Of a DNA stretch of 64,000 nucleotides, positions 48,955 through 57,648 are shown in pieces. The first letter of the stretch is position 1, and each line of letters begins with the position of its first letter. Source of the stretch: Hyphomicrobiales bacterium (lineage in GTDB: Bacteria > Pseudomonadota > Alphaproteobacteria > Rhizobiales > Xanthobacteraceae). The translations under genes and the position numbers were made by a program. Under the pieces are notes generated by a model. The model worked only from the letters and a program-made list of their open reading frames with translations, was not told the origin of the DNA and did no database searches. The DNA is taken from the NCBI GenBank assembly GCA_017305555.1, contig JAFKKM010000031.1, positions 1 to 64,000 on the forward strand, in the 5' to 3' direction.

Positions 48955-50510
48955 CGCCGCGCCGCTTTCACGTCGCACACCGCGCGGCCGGCCAAGAGCC
49001 GGTCCACCGGCGTCCAGTCGTCGGTGAGGATCGCGCCGCAGGCTTGTGGCCAGCGCGCACGGGCAGCAGCGAGATCGAAGCGCCGCCATGTCACGGGCTG
49101 CATGCGTACGGCGTCACCCGCCTCCATCACCGTGGCATCGACGGTAAGTTGCGGCAGACGCAAAGCGTGCTCGGGCGATAGCCATGCCGCGACGACGATA
49201 TTGGTGGTGCTGCCGGTGGGCGTTTCCGCCACCCAGATATCGACCGCTGGAAACACGCTCATCAATGTGGCCGCGATACTCAGCGCCAATAGCGGCGGAT
49301 CGGCGCGGTCGATGACATTCGATAGATAGACGCCGGACGGCGTCAACCGCGTCGCCACGTCGCGATCGAATTCAGTAGTGACGAGATGCGGCGGCACGCT
49401 GCGCGAGCGATAGGCATCCATCAGCACCACATCGTAGACCTGCGCCCGTGGCAACGCGCGCAGCACGGCGCGGCCGTCGCCGATCAGGGTGTCGAGGCGG
49501 CCGTTGCGGCCCGCCCACATGATGTCGCGCGCTATGGCGGCAACCTCGGCATCGAGTTCGATCACGGTGGCGGCCACCGGTTTATCCGCACTCGCCCATG
49601 CGCGCGGCAGGGTCGCGCCGCCCCCGCCGATCACGAGCGCACGCGGTGCCGCAGCTTTCTCGAACGCAGCCTGCGCGAGACGGTCAGCCAGCGCCGCGTA
49701 GCCGAGATGCAGACGCTGCGGGCGATCGCGGTCGGAGGCTGAGTGGACACCCTCGTCGAGGATCATGAAGCGCAGCAGGCCGCCGCCGGCGAGCGGCTTG
49801 TCGAGCAGGCGGATGCAGGTGTAACGCGATTCGACGAGACACTGTTTGCCGCCGAGCCACGGCAGCACGCCGATCGTCGCCAGCACGAGACCGTAGACCG
49901 GCGCGACGATGGCGGGCTTTCGCGCCGGCAGCGCAAGCGCGCCCAACAACAGCCAGACGCCACCGGCAAGCGTGGCCAGGCCCGCCGCGCCGAACCTTTC
50001 CAGCACGACGAAGCCGGCCAGCACGGTGCCGGCGACACTGCCGATGGCGGAGGCCGCGTAGATCGCGCCGACCATGCGCGGCAACGAGAGTTGCGTCATT
50101 CGCGCGGCGAGACGCAACGCCAGCGGCGAGACGAAGCCGGCGGCGAAACTCGGCGGCGCGGCCAGTGCGGCAATCGCCGCCACCGCATCGAGGCCAAAGC
50201 CGTTCTCACTTGAAAATGCCGTCGCCACCGGTCCGATCAGCACCGGCATCAGCATCGCCGCGACGCCGGCCGCGAGCCACATCGCCGAGAGCCAGCCGCG
50301 CAACGCGCGCGACGTCGCCGCCTCGCCGCTCGCGAGCCCGCCGAGCACATGCCCGGCGGTGAGCCCGAGCAACACGCTGGCAATCGCGGCCGACCACGGC
50401 AGCAGCGATTGTCCGAGATACGGCGCGCCGAGCCGGACGATGGCGAGTTCGATCGCCAGCGACGACGCCGCCGACAGCAACACCGCGAGCGGCAGCAGAA
50501 GTCGGATCAT
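48951..50510 (-). CDS. membrane-anchored spermidine-synthase-like protein
   Basis: 519 residues. About six membrane helices (residues 1-215) precede a soluble Rossmann domain of the spermidine synthase / methyltransferase type: RALVIGGGGATLPRAW and TVIELDAEVAAIARD bind a nucleoside cofactor, and YDVVLMDAYRSRSVPPHLVTTEFDRDV is the active-site region. Such membrane-fused forms are a known family of unclear reaction; whether it moves an aminopropyl or methyl group cannot be told. Both ends overlap neighbours by ATGA. The frame stays open to 51128, but the ATG at 50510 fits the first helix and the coupling. Confidence 0.82.
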   Translation of the reverse strand: MIRLLLPLAVLLSAASSLAIELAIVRLGAPYLGQSLLPWSAAIASVLLGLTAGHVLGGLASGEAATSRALRGWLSAMWLAAGVAAMLMPVLIGPVATAFSSENGFGLDAVAAIAALAAPPSFAAGFVSPLALRLAARMTQLSLPRMVGAIYAASAIGSVAGTVLAGFVVLERFGAAGLATLAGGVWLLLGALALPARKPAIVAPVYGLVLATIGVLPWLGGKQCLVESRYTCIRLLDKPLAGGGLLRFMILDEGVHSASDRDRPQRLHLGYAALADRLAQAAFEKAAAPRALVIGGGGATLPRAWASADKPVAATVIELDAEVAAIARDIMWAGRNGRLDTLIGDGRAVLRALPRAQVYDVVLMDAYRSRSVPPHLVTTEFDRDVATRLTPSGVYLSNVIDRADPPLLALSIAATLMSVFPAVDIWVAETPTGSTTNIVVAAWLSPEHALRLPQLTVDATVMEAGDAVRMQPVTWRRFDLAAARARWPQACGAILTDDWTPVDRLLAGRAVCDVKAARR

Positions 50511-51118
50511 GCCAGCGCCGCTTGGGGCCGCGCCAGTGCGACGATGGCGATCGTCGCCCCCAGCGCCACCGCGACGAGAGCGATACCGAGTAATGTCGCG
50601 CGCGTGCCGAGCACGTCGAGCCACCACCACAACACGCAGAGCACGCCGCAGACGCTGCCGGTGGCGCCCACGCCGTAGACCAGCCCGGCCACGGCGTGAC
50701 TTCGCGACAACGCCAGCGCGGTGGTCATCAACAATGGCGTCGCGATGCCGAGAGCGAGGCCCGCCGGCAGGCACGGCGCCGCGACAAACGTGACGATGCG
50801 CCACGGCGCGGCCGGCGCGGGGCTGAGGATCGCAGCGTCCCACCACCGCATCGCCAGCGGCGTGACGGCGATGGCAAGCGCGGCCATCAGCATCGCGCCG
50901 GCTGCGACACAAAGTCTCTGCCGCAGGTCGGAGGCGGCGGCGACGCGGCCGCCGATATGGTTGCCCAACGCCAGCGCCAGCAGGAACGCGGCGATGATCG
51001 CGGTCCATGTATCCGTGGACATGCCAGCGTGCGGCGCCACCAGCCGCGCCATCGTGATCTCGAAGCCGAGGGCGCAGAACGCCGTCAACCCTTCCGCCAG
51101 AATCAGGACAGCGAGCAT
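50507..51118 (-). CDS. polytopic membrane protein resembling the membrane half of the SpeE-like protein
   Basis: 203 residues with about six membrane helices (LILAEGLTAFCALGFEITMARL, TWTAIIAAFLLALALGNHIGGRV, VAAPCLPAGLALGIATPLLM). The FEITMARLVAPHAG and GNHIGGRVAA patterns match the membrane domain of fused spermidine synthase-like proteins and parallel IELAIVRLGAPYLG and GHVLGGLASG of the next gene, so the pair may be a duplication in which this copy lacks the enzyme domain. ATG at 51118 chosen; an upstream extension is arginine-rich and improbable. First gene of the three-gene unit, divergent from the kinase gene. Confidence 0.75.
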   Translation of the reverse strand: MLAVLILAEGLTAFCALGFEITMARLVAPHAGMSTDTWTAIIAAFLLALALGNHIGGRVAAASDLRQRLCVAAGAMLMAALAIAVTPLAMRWWDAAILSPAPAAPWRIVTFVAAPCLPAGLALGIATPLLMTTALALSRSHAVAGLVYGVGATGSVCGVLCVLWWWLDVLGTRATLLGIALVAVALGATIAIVALARPQAALA

Positions 51119-51214
51119 TGGAATCCATTCGACAAACCGGGATGGTTCGCCAATATGCCGGCTCGGACAGGGCCAGCGTACCCCTCGTCCCGGGGGGAGG
51201 ACGAACGCACGGCC

Positions 51215-53485
51215 ATGTCGCACTGGCTACCGAACCGCATCATGCAGACCGCGGCGCTCATTTGCGTCGGCGCCTGCCTGCTCGTGTTCTGGCTGGTACT
51301 GAACCAGCCATGGCTCGGCATGACGCTGGCGCCGCAGGCCGAGCCAGGTGCGGTACGCATCGTCGCCGTCGACCCCGATGGGCCGGCGCGCATGGTGCCG
51401 GTGCCGTCGCGGCTGGTCGCGATCGGCTCCGATAACGGCAGCCGGATCGAACTGGTTACCGGCGACCTCGTCGAGGAGCCCGACACGCTTCAGACCTACG
51501 CGATGGCCGCGCAGTTCATGCAGCGGCAGACTTTGCTCGCCAGCATGCTGCGCGACAAGCGCGTGACGCTCCATGTCGAATCCGAGCGCGGCCCCCTTGA
51601 GGTGATCGTGACGCCGACGCGGCGGCCCATCACCGACCTGCCGTCGTCGTTTTGGGTGCAGTTCATCACCGGCATGGGGTCGCTGCTGCTCGGGGCCTGG
51701 GTGCTGGCGCTGCGACCGCAAGATTTGCCGACGCGGCTGTTCGCCGTCGCCGGCGCGATGATCATGATCTCGGCCTATGGCGCAGCGGTGTATTCATCGC
51801 GCGAACTCGCCATCGACGGCGGACTCGTTCGCGTGCTGAGCGCGCTCAATCACATCGGCGCGCTCGGCTTCGGTGCGGCGATGATCGCACTGTTCCTGCT
51901 CTATCCGCGCCCGCTGGTGAATCCGCGCCTGCTGCTGGCGCTGCCCGCGATCACCATCGCATGGCTTGCGATAGATATCCTGCGCTTGCCCGAGGAGCAG
52001 GCAACGGGCGCGCAACTGCCGATCCTCACTTACATGCTCGTGCTGGTCGGCGCGATCGGCGTGCAATGGTTCGCCACGCGCCGCGATCCGCGCGGCCGCG
52101 CGGCGTTGCGCTGGCTCGGCCTTTCGGTGATCGTCGGCGCAGGCGCGTTCGTGGTGCTGATCATCGCGCCGATTTTGGTCAACGCCGCACCGGTGATGCA
52201 GCAGGGCCATGCCTTCGGATTCTTCCTGCTGATCTATGCGGGATTGGCGCTCGGCGTCAGCCGTTACCGGCTGTTCGATCTCGACGAGTGGGCGTTCCGG
52301 GTGATGTTCTATACCGGCGGCGTCGCGCTGCTGCTGGCGGTGGACGCGCTGTTGCTTTACGTCATGCATCTGCAACACGATGTCTCGTTCAGCATCGCAC
52401 TGCTGGCGCTCGCGTTCATCTACCTGCCGGCGCGCGACTCGTTGCGCGCGCGCTTGCAGCCGCGCAGCCGCGTCGAGAGCCACGAACTGTTCCGCGAGGT
52501 GGTGGACGTCACCTTCGCCGCGTCGGCGCAGGAGCGCTCCGGGCGCTGGCACGGCCTGCTGCGGCGGCTGTTCGATCCGCTGGTGATGACGCCGCTCGAA
52601 CCTGCGGTCGACGATGTCGAAATCGGGCAGGAAGGCCTCGAGGTGCGGCTGCCCGCCATCGCTGACACGCCGTCCCTGCAACTGCGCTATCCGTGGCGCG
52701 GCGAAAAGCTGTTCGGCAGTTCGGATCGCGATCTGGCGCGCGAACTGGTACGGCTGATGCGTTATGTCGAGGTCAGCCGCGACGCTTTCGAGCGCGGCGG
52801 CGTCGAGGAGCGGCGGCGCATCGCGCGCGACCTTCACGACGACGTCGGCGCGCGGCTGCTGTCGGGGCTCTACAAGACGGAGGTGACCGAGACTCATCGC
52901 GTGCTGCGCGACGCGCTGGCCGATATCCGCACCATCGTCAGCGGCCTTTCCGCCGATCAACTGCCGCTCGGCCAGGTGATCGCGGCGCTGCGCCACGAGG
53001 GGGGCGAACGCCTCGCCGCCGCCGGAATCGATCTGCATTGGCCGCTCGCCGCCGTGGACGACAGCGCAAAACTGCTCGACTATCGCATCTATCGCAGCAT
53101 CGCGTCTGCACATCGCGAAATCGTCAGCAACGTCATCCGCCATGCGCAGGCAACGCGCGTCAATGTCACGGTGGCGCAAGAGGATCGAATGTTGTCGATC
53201 CGCATCACCGACGACGGCGTCGGCCTCGATCCGGCGAACGCGAACGGCAACGCTCAAGGCAACGGGTTGCGCGGCATTATCCGCCGCCTCGACGATCTCG
53301 GCGGATCATTCGCGGCGTTGCCGGTGGCGCGCGGCAGTGCGTTCGAAATTCGCATTCCGCTAATCGCGGATGCGGTCGCCACCGACGATGCAAATGAACC
53401 CCATATTCAGGGGGTGTCGTCCCACCCGGCTCGCGCCTACAGTGAGCCTGCCGATGCCGCGCAACGGATGTACGACAGGTCATGA
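51215..53485 (+). CDS. ComP-like polytopic sensor histidine kinase
   Basis: 756 residues. One N-terminal helix, then an extracytoplasmic region (about 33-135; GMTLAPQAEPGAVRIVAVDPDGPA looks PDZ-like), then about eight membrane helices (about 143-395), a linker, and a NarL-class kinase core: H-box ERRRIARDLHDDVGARLL with His541, and HATPase with Asn639 (REIVSNVIRHA), DDGVGLDP and GNGLRGI. The order PDZ, membrane block, HisKA_3, HATPase resembles ComP, the receptor of a modified peptide pheromone in Bacillus. The response regulator gene follows after nine bases. Start uncertain: GGGGGGAGG lies 16 bases upstream. Confidence 0.85.
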   Translation: MSHWLPNRIMQTAALICVGACLLVFWLVLNQPWLGMTLAPQAEPGAVRIVAVDPDGPARMVPVPSRLVAIGSDNGSRIELVTGDLVEEPDTLQTYAMAAQFMQRQTLLASMLRDKRVTLHVESERGPLEVIVTPTRRPITDLPSSFWVQFITGMGSLLLGAWVLALRPQDLPTRLFAVAGAMIMISAYGAAVYSSRELAIDGGLVRVLSALNHIGALGFGAAMIALFLLYPRPLVNPRLLLALPAITIAWLAIDILRLPEEQATGAQLPILTYMLVLVGAIGVQWFATRRDPRGRAALRWLGLSVIVGAGAFVVLIIAPILVNAAPVMQQGHAFGFFLLIYAGLALGVSRYRLFDLDEWAFRVMFYTGGVALLLAVDALLLYVMHLQHDVSFSIALLALAFIYLPARDSLRARLQPRSRVESHELFREVVDVTFAASAQERSGRWHGLLRRLFDPLVMTPLEPAVDDVEIGQEGLEVRLPAIADTPSLQLRYPWRGEKLFGSSDRDLARELVRLMRYVEVSRDAFERGGVEERRRIARDLHDDVGARLLSGLYKTEVTETHRVLRDALADIRTIVSGLSADQLPLGQVIAALRHEGGERLAAAGIDLHWPLAAVDDSAKLLDYRIYRSIASAHREIVSNVIRHAQATRVNVTVAQEDRMLSIRITDDGVGLDPANANGNAQGNGLRGIIRRLDDLGGSFAALPVARGSAFEIRIPLIADAVATDDANEPHIQGVSSHPARAYSEPADAAQRMYDRS

Positions 53486-53494
53486 GTTGAGCCG

Positions 53495-54199
53495 ATGGCA
53501 TCCACCCCTACGCCCCTGCCCCGCAAGCGGCGCGGCCTGATTGTCGAGGATCAGACCGACACCCGCGCATGGCTGGTGCGGACGCTCGGCGTTGCCTTCG
53601 ACGGCATCGCCATCGGCGAAGCGGCGACGTTTCAGGCGGCACGCGACTGGATCGCCGCACAGCCCCGCACCTTCGCGGACCCCGACGCCAATGCGCCGCG
53701 CGATATCGCGCTGATCGACATCGGCCTGCCGGACGGCAACGGCATCGATCTGATCCGCATGCTGGCCGACGGTCATCCGCAGATTCTGCCGATCGTGACG
53801 ACCATCTACGACGACGACGCGCATCTGTTCGACGCCATCGCCGCCGGAGCGAAAGGTTATCTGCTCAAGGACCAGCACGCCGACACACTGGTCGGCTACC
53901 TGCATCGCATCGATGCGGGCGAGCCACCGCTATCGCCCTCGATCGCGCAACGGATGCTGACGCATTTCGCCAAGCGGAGCGTCGTGGATGCGAACGTCGA
54001 TGCCGAAGCCGCATTGACGCCGCGCGAACTCGACATATTGCGGCTGCTCGGCCGCGGGCTGCGGGTGGCGGAAGCCGCGCGGGTACTCGGCCTGACGCCG
54101 CACACAGTCGCGGGCTATGTCAAGACGGTGTATCGCAAGCTCAATATTTCCTCGCGCGCCGAGGCTGCGATCGAAGCGATGCGGCGCGGATTGGTGTGA
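53495..54199 (+). CDS. LuxR/NarL-type response regulator
   Basis: 234 residues. Receiver domain (about 14-140) with acidic pocket VEDQTD, phosphorylation site Asp75 (IALIDIGLPDGNGIDL), Thr and Lys in VTTIYDDD and GYLLKDQ; C-terminal LuxR helix-turn-helix (about 168-232: LTPRELDILRLLGRGLRVAEAARVL, TPHTVAGYVKTVYRKLNISSRAEA). Cognate partner of the kinase just upstream. By position its targets could be the divergent membrane genes and the precursor peptide, which remains to be shown. Confidence 0.92.
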   Translation: MASTPTPLPRKRRGLIVEDQTDTRAWLVRTLGVAFDGIAIGEAATFQAARDWIAAQPRTFADPDANAPRDIALIDIGLPDGNGIDLIRMLADGHPQILPIVTTIYDDDAHLFDAIAAGAKGYLLKDQHADTLVGYLHRIDAGEPPLSPSIAQRMLTHFAKRSVVDANVDAEAALTPRELDILRLLGRGLRVAEAARVLGLTPHTVAGYVKTVYRKLNISSRAEAAIEAMRRGLV

Positions 54200-54257
54200 G
54201 GACTTCGCCAGCATAGACGCAGGCGGGTCATCCAGAGCATCCAACACGAATATCGTC

Positions 54258-54283
54258 GTCCCCACGCAGGCGGGGACGACGTC
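54258..54283. repeat. short palindromic repeat (type E)
   Basis: CGTCGTCCCCACGCAGGCGGGGACGACG can form a hairpin; a close copy, GTCGTCCCTGCGCAGGCGGGGACGACG, lies at about 44315-44341. Both sit in gene-free gaps. Here it separates convergent genes. Confidence 0.7.
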
Positions 54284-54318
54284 GAGTTTGTCGCGATGTC
54301 ACGCGCATAACGTGCCGC

Positions 54319-55038
54319 TCAATGTATCCCCACGCCCAGCAGCCGTTCGATCAGCGCGCGGTCAGCGCGGAGCGTGTCCGGCGCACCGGACCAGACTTCG
54401 CGGCCGCGTTCGAGGATCAGCACGCGGTCGGCGAAATCCAGCGCGCGTTCGATCTGCTGTTCGACAAGTACCACGGTGACATCGCCCGATCCGGCGAGCC
54501 GCGTGATCATGCTCATCAACTCGTCGCAGATGACAGGCGCCAGCCCTTCCAGCGGTTCGTCGAGCAGCAGCAGCGACGGTTGGCCCAGCATGGTGCGCGC
54601 CATCGACAGCATCTGCTGTTCGCCGCCGGATAATTGCCCACCGAGATGGCGACGCCGTTCGCCAAGGCGCGGAAACATCTCGTAAGCCTCGGCCAGCGCG
54701 GCACGCCCGCGTCCCTTCAATCCAGTGGCGAGATTTTCCTCCACCGTGAGCGAAGCGAACACATCGCGGCTCTGCGGCACATAGCCGACGCCGGCCAGCG
54801 CCCGCGCCGAGGTGCGGCGGCGCGTCAGTTCGACGTCGCCGATGCGCACGCTGCCGGCATGGCGCGTCGAGAGTCCCATGAGCGTCGCGAGCAGCGTGGT
54901 CTTGCCGACGCCGTTGCGGCCGAGAATGGCGAGCCGCCCGCCGGCCGGCACATCGAAGGTAATGTTCTGCACGATCTGGGTCGGTCCGTATCCGGCGCTG
55001 AGGCCGGCGACCTCAAGCCGGGCGGCGGGCATCGGCAT
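54319..55038 (-). CDS. branched-chain-type ABC transporter ATPase, LivF-like (third system)
   Basis: 239 residues. Walker A GRNGVGKTTLLATLMG, Q-loop VPQSRDVFASLTVEENLATG, signature LSGGEQQMLSMARTML, Walker B LLLLDEPLEGLAP, VEQQIERALDFADRV. Overlaps the 3' end of the LivG gene by 26 bases in another frame. Last gene of the third transporter operon. Confidence 0.9.
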   Translation of the reverse strand: MPMPAARLEVAGLSAGYGPTQIVQNITFDVPAGGRLAILGRNGVGKTTLLATLMGLSTRHAGSVRIGDVELTRRRTSARALAGVGYVPQSRDVFASLTVEENLATGLKGRGRAALAEAYEMFPRLGERRRHLGGQLSGGEQQMLSMARTMLGQPSLLLLDEPLEGLAPVICDELMSMITRLAGSGDVTVVLVEQQIERALDFADRVLILERGREVWSGAPDTLRADRALIERLLGVGIH

Positions 55039-55777
55039 AACTCCCGAGATAGGCGCGGCGCACTTCCGGATCGGCGGTGACGGCCTGCGGCGTGCCTTCG
55101 AAAATCAGACGGCCATTGGCGAGCACCAGCACGCGCTTGGCGAAGCGAAACACCAGATCCATGTCGTGCTCGATCATCAGCACCGCGATGTCGGCCGGCA
55201 ACCGCTCGATGGCTTCGAGAATCTTCGGTGCTTCATCATGCGGCACACCGGCGGCGGGCTCGTCGAGCAGCAGCACCTTCGGATTGAGCGCGAGGCCGAT
55301 GGCGAGTTCAAGCAGGCGTTGCTGCCCATAAGCCAGTTGCGACACGGTGATGCGCGCCAGATGCGCGATGCCGAGCGTGCCGAGCAACTGCTCCCATTCG
55401 GTGCGTACCTCCGGCGCATTGGTTGCCGCCGAGAAGAAGCGGCGCGTGAGGCCCCTGCGCTGCATGATCGCCAGCGCGACGTTGTCGGCGGCGGTGAGCG
55501 TGGCGAACAGCCGTGTCACCTGGAAGGTGCGCACCAGCCCGCGCTGCACCCGCGCGGGAATATTGAGGCGCGTGATGTCGTCGCCTTCGAGATGCAAGGT
55601 GCCGGAAGTCGGCGCAAACCCACCCGAGATGACATTGACCAGCGTGGTCTTGCCGGCGCCATTGGGGCCGATCAGCGCGACGCGATCGCCCGGCGCGAGG
55701 CGGAACGAAATGTTCTCGTTGACGCGCAAACCGCCGAAGGCGCGCGAGACTTTATCGAGGGCGAGAAGATCGGTCAC
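55013..55777 (-). CDS. branched-chain-type ABC transporter ATPase, LivG-like (third system)
   Basis: 254 residues. Walker A GPNGAGKTTLVNVISGG, Q-loop VRTFQVTRLFATLTAADNV, signature-like LAYGQQRLLELAIGLAL, Walker B LLLDEPAAGVPHDE, switch IEHDMDLVFRF. GTG start at 55777 overlaps the LivM stop (GTGA); the frame upstream of it lies within livM and is a shadow. Confidence 0.9.
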   Translation of the reverse strand: MTDLLALDKVSRAFGGLRVNENISFRLAPGDRVALIGPNGAGKTTLVNVISGGFAPTSGTLHLEGDDITRLNIPARVQRGLVRTFQVTRLFATLTAADNVALAIMQRRGLTRRFFSAATNAPEVRTEWEQLLGTLGIAHLARITVSQLAYGQQRLLELAIGLALNPKVLLLDEPAAGVPHDEAPKILEAIERLPADIAVLMIEHDMDLVFRFAKRVLVLANGRLIFEGTPQAVTADPEVRRAYLGSYADARRPA

Positions 55778-56775
55778 GGCCGCCCTCCCCGCCTGAAAAC
55801 TTTCGACCACAGCACCACGACGCCCTGCGACAGGCCACGCGGCGCGAACAGCACGATGGCGATCAACAGCAGGCCCACCAGCGTCATCCAGTGGAACGGA
55901 TTGGTGGCGGAGACGATGTGCTCGAAGATCTGGAACACCACGGAACCGAACAACGCGCCCCACAGATTGCCAGCGCCGCCGAGCACTAGCATCACCAGCA
56001 CTTCGGCGGAACGTTCGAACGAGACGCTGTCGAGGCCGACCACACCCGCCGTCATCGCGTTCAGCGCGCCGCCGACGCCGGCCACCGCGCCCGACACCGC
56101 ATACATGATGACAAGGCGCGGATAGACCACCGCGCCGATCATCTGCGCGCGCAGATCGTCGTCGCGGATGCCCCGGCACAGCAGCCCGAACGGCGAGCGC
56201 ACGAAGCGCAGCAACAGCACGAAGACAACCGCGAGTACGATCAGCGAAAACGCGAACGCGGTGCGGCTGAACATGTCGAAACGGAACAACCCCAGCACCG
56301 GATCGGGCGTAATGCCGGAGAGGCCGTCGCTGCCGCCGGTGACCGACGACAGTTTGTTGGCAAGCGCCGCGACCAGTTGCCCGATCGCGATGGACAGCAC
56401 CAGTTGCGGCAATCCGCGAAACCGCGTGATCAGCGCACCGGAAATCGCACCCGTGATGGCGCCGGCGACAATGCCGACGCCGAGCAGCAGGATCGGCTCG
56501 CGAATGCCGCCAATGCAGGCATTGCCGACCGCATAGGCGCTGACGCCGAACAGCGCGGCGTGACCGAGCGTGGCAATGCCGCAATAGCCGGTGACGAGAT
56601 CGAGCGACAGCACCAGCAGCGTGATGCCGATCAGCCGCGTCAGGAACGCGAGGTCGTCGGGAAACAGCAGGAAGCCGAGCACACCGAGGGCTGCGATGGA
56701 GAGAACACCCATCAGTTCGGCGGCGAACGGAAAGGCGCGGTCGGAGGTCTTCGCCAATGTGGACAGGCTGCTCAT
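55774..56775 (-). CDS. branched-chain-type ABC permease, LivM-like (third system)
   Basis: 333 residues with about nine membrane helices. LVTGYCGIATLGHAALFGVSAYAVGNACIGG is the LivM signature and RSPFGLLCRGIRDDDLRAQMIGA the coupling loop. One base separates it from the LivH stop codon; it overlaps LivG by GTGA. Confidence 0.9.
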   Translation of the reverse strand: MSSLSTLAKTSDRAFPFAAELMGVLSIAALGVLGFLLFPDDLAFLTRLIGITLLVLSLDLVTGYCGIATLGHAALFGVSAYAVGNACIGGIREPILLLGVGIVAGAITGAISGALITRFRGLPQLVLSIAIGQLVAALANKLSSVTGGSDGLSGITPDPVLGLFRFDMFSRTAFAFSLIVLAVVFVLLLRFVRSPFGLLCRGIRDDDLRAQMIGAVVYPRLVIMYAVSGAVAGVGGALNAMTAGVVGLDSVSFERSAEVLVMLVLGGAGNLWGALFGSVVFQIFEHIVSATNPFHWMTLVGLLLIAIVLFAPRGLSQGVVVLWSKVFRRGGRP

Positions 56776-56776
56776 G

Positions 56777-57643
56777 TCAGTGCGCCCGCCCGAACAGTCC
56801 GCGAGGGAACAGGAAGGCGATGACGATCACCGCGAGGTAGAAGAAGAACTCGCCGTATTCCGGCGCGAGATACTTTCCCGTGGTGTCGGCAAGGCCGAGC
56901 AACAACGAAGCCGCCAAGGCGCCTGCGATCGATCCCGCGCCGCCGACCGAAACCACGACGAGGAACGTCACCATGTAGCGCAGCGCATAGAACGGCTCGA
57001 TCGGCAACAATTCCGCGCCGACCACACCGCCGAACGCGCCGAGGCCCACCGCGAGCGCAAACGTCGCCGCATATATCCATTCGGTGCGGATGCCGAGCGA
57101 ATCCGCCATGTCGCTATTGTCGACCGAGGCACGCAGCCGGATGCCGAATTCGGTCTTGTCGATCAAGAGCCACAGCGCCAGCGCGGTGATCACGCCGCAG
57201 ACAATGACGAAGACGCGATGGGTCGGGATCATGCGGAAGCCGATGTCGAGCGGCCCGCTCAGCGCGTTTGGCAGCGGGATCGCCTTCAGGGTCGGTCCGA
57301 AGATGAAATTGGCAAGGCCGATGATGACGAAGGTGATGCCGATGGTCAGCAGCAGTTGCGTCAGCGCGTCGGACTTCCGGTAGATGCGGCGATAGAGCAG
57401 GATTTCTAGCGGGATCGAAATGATGATGGTGCCGATCACCGCGACCACGATGGCCAGCGCATAGCCGGCGCCGAGGTCGCGCATCGCGTAGGACGCGAGA
57501 TAGCCGCCGATCATGGCGAAGGCGCCGTGCGCCAGGTTCACCACCCGCATCAGGCCCATCATGATCGACAGGCCGATGGAGATGATGAACAGCACCATGC
57601 CGTAGGAAATGCCGTCGAGGCCGATGCTCAAAATCGTCTGCAT
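56777..57643 (-). CDS. branched-chain-type ABC permease, LivH-like (third system)
   Basis: 288 residues with about eight membrane helices. GLDGISYGMVLFIISIGLSIMMGLMRVVNLAHGAFAMIGGYLA is the LivH pattern; TEFGIRLRASVDNSDMADSLGI is the coupling loop. Five bases after the amidohydrolase stop, so probably in one long operon with it. Confidence 0.9.
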   Translation of the reverse strand: MQTILSIGLDGISYGMVLFIISIGLSIMMGLMRVVNLAHGAFAMIGGYLASYAMRDLGAGYALAIVVAVIGTIIISIPLEILLYRRIYRKSDALTQLLLTIGITFVIIGLANFIFGPTLKAIPLPNALSGPLDIGFRMIPTHRVFVIVCGVITALALWLLIDKTEFGIRLRASVDNSDMADSLGIRTEWIYAATFALAVGLGAFGGVVGAELLPIEPFYALRYMVTFLVVVSVGGAGSIAGALAASLLLGLADTTGKYLAPEYGEFFFYLAVIVIAFLFPRGLFGRAH

Positions 57644-57648
57644 GGTCC

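Noticed and set aside
50696-51214. Upstream extension of the histidine kinase frame
   Set aside because: It runs antisense through the divergent membrane gene and encodes an Arg/Asp/Gly-rich stretch; the kinase's first helix starts just after the ATG at 51215.
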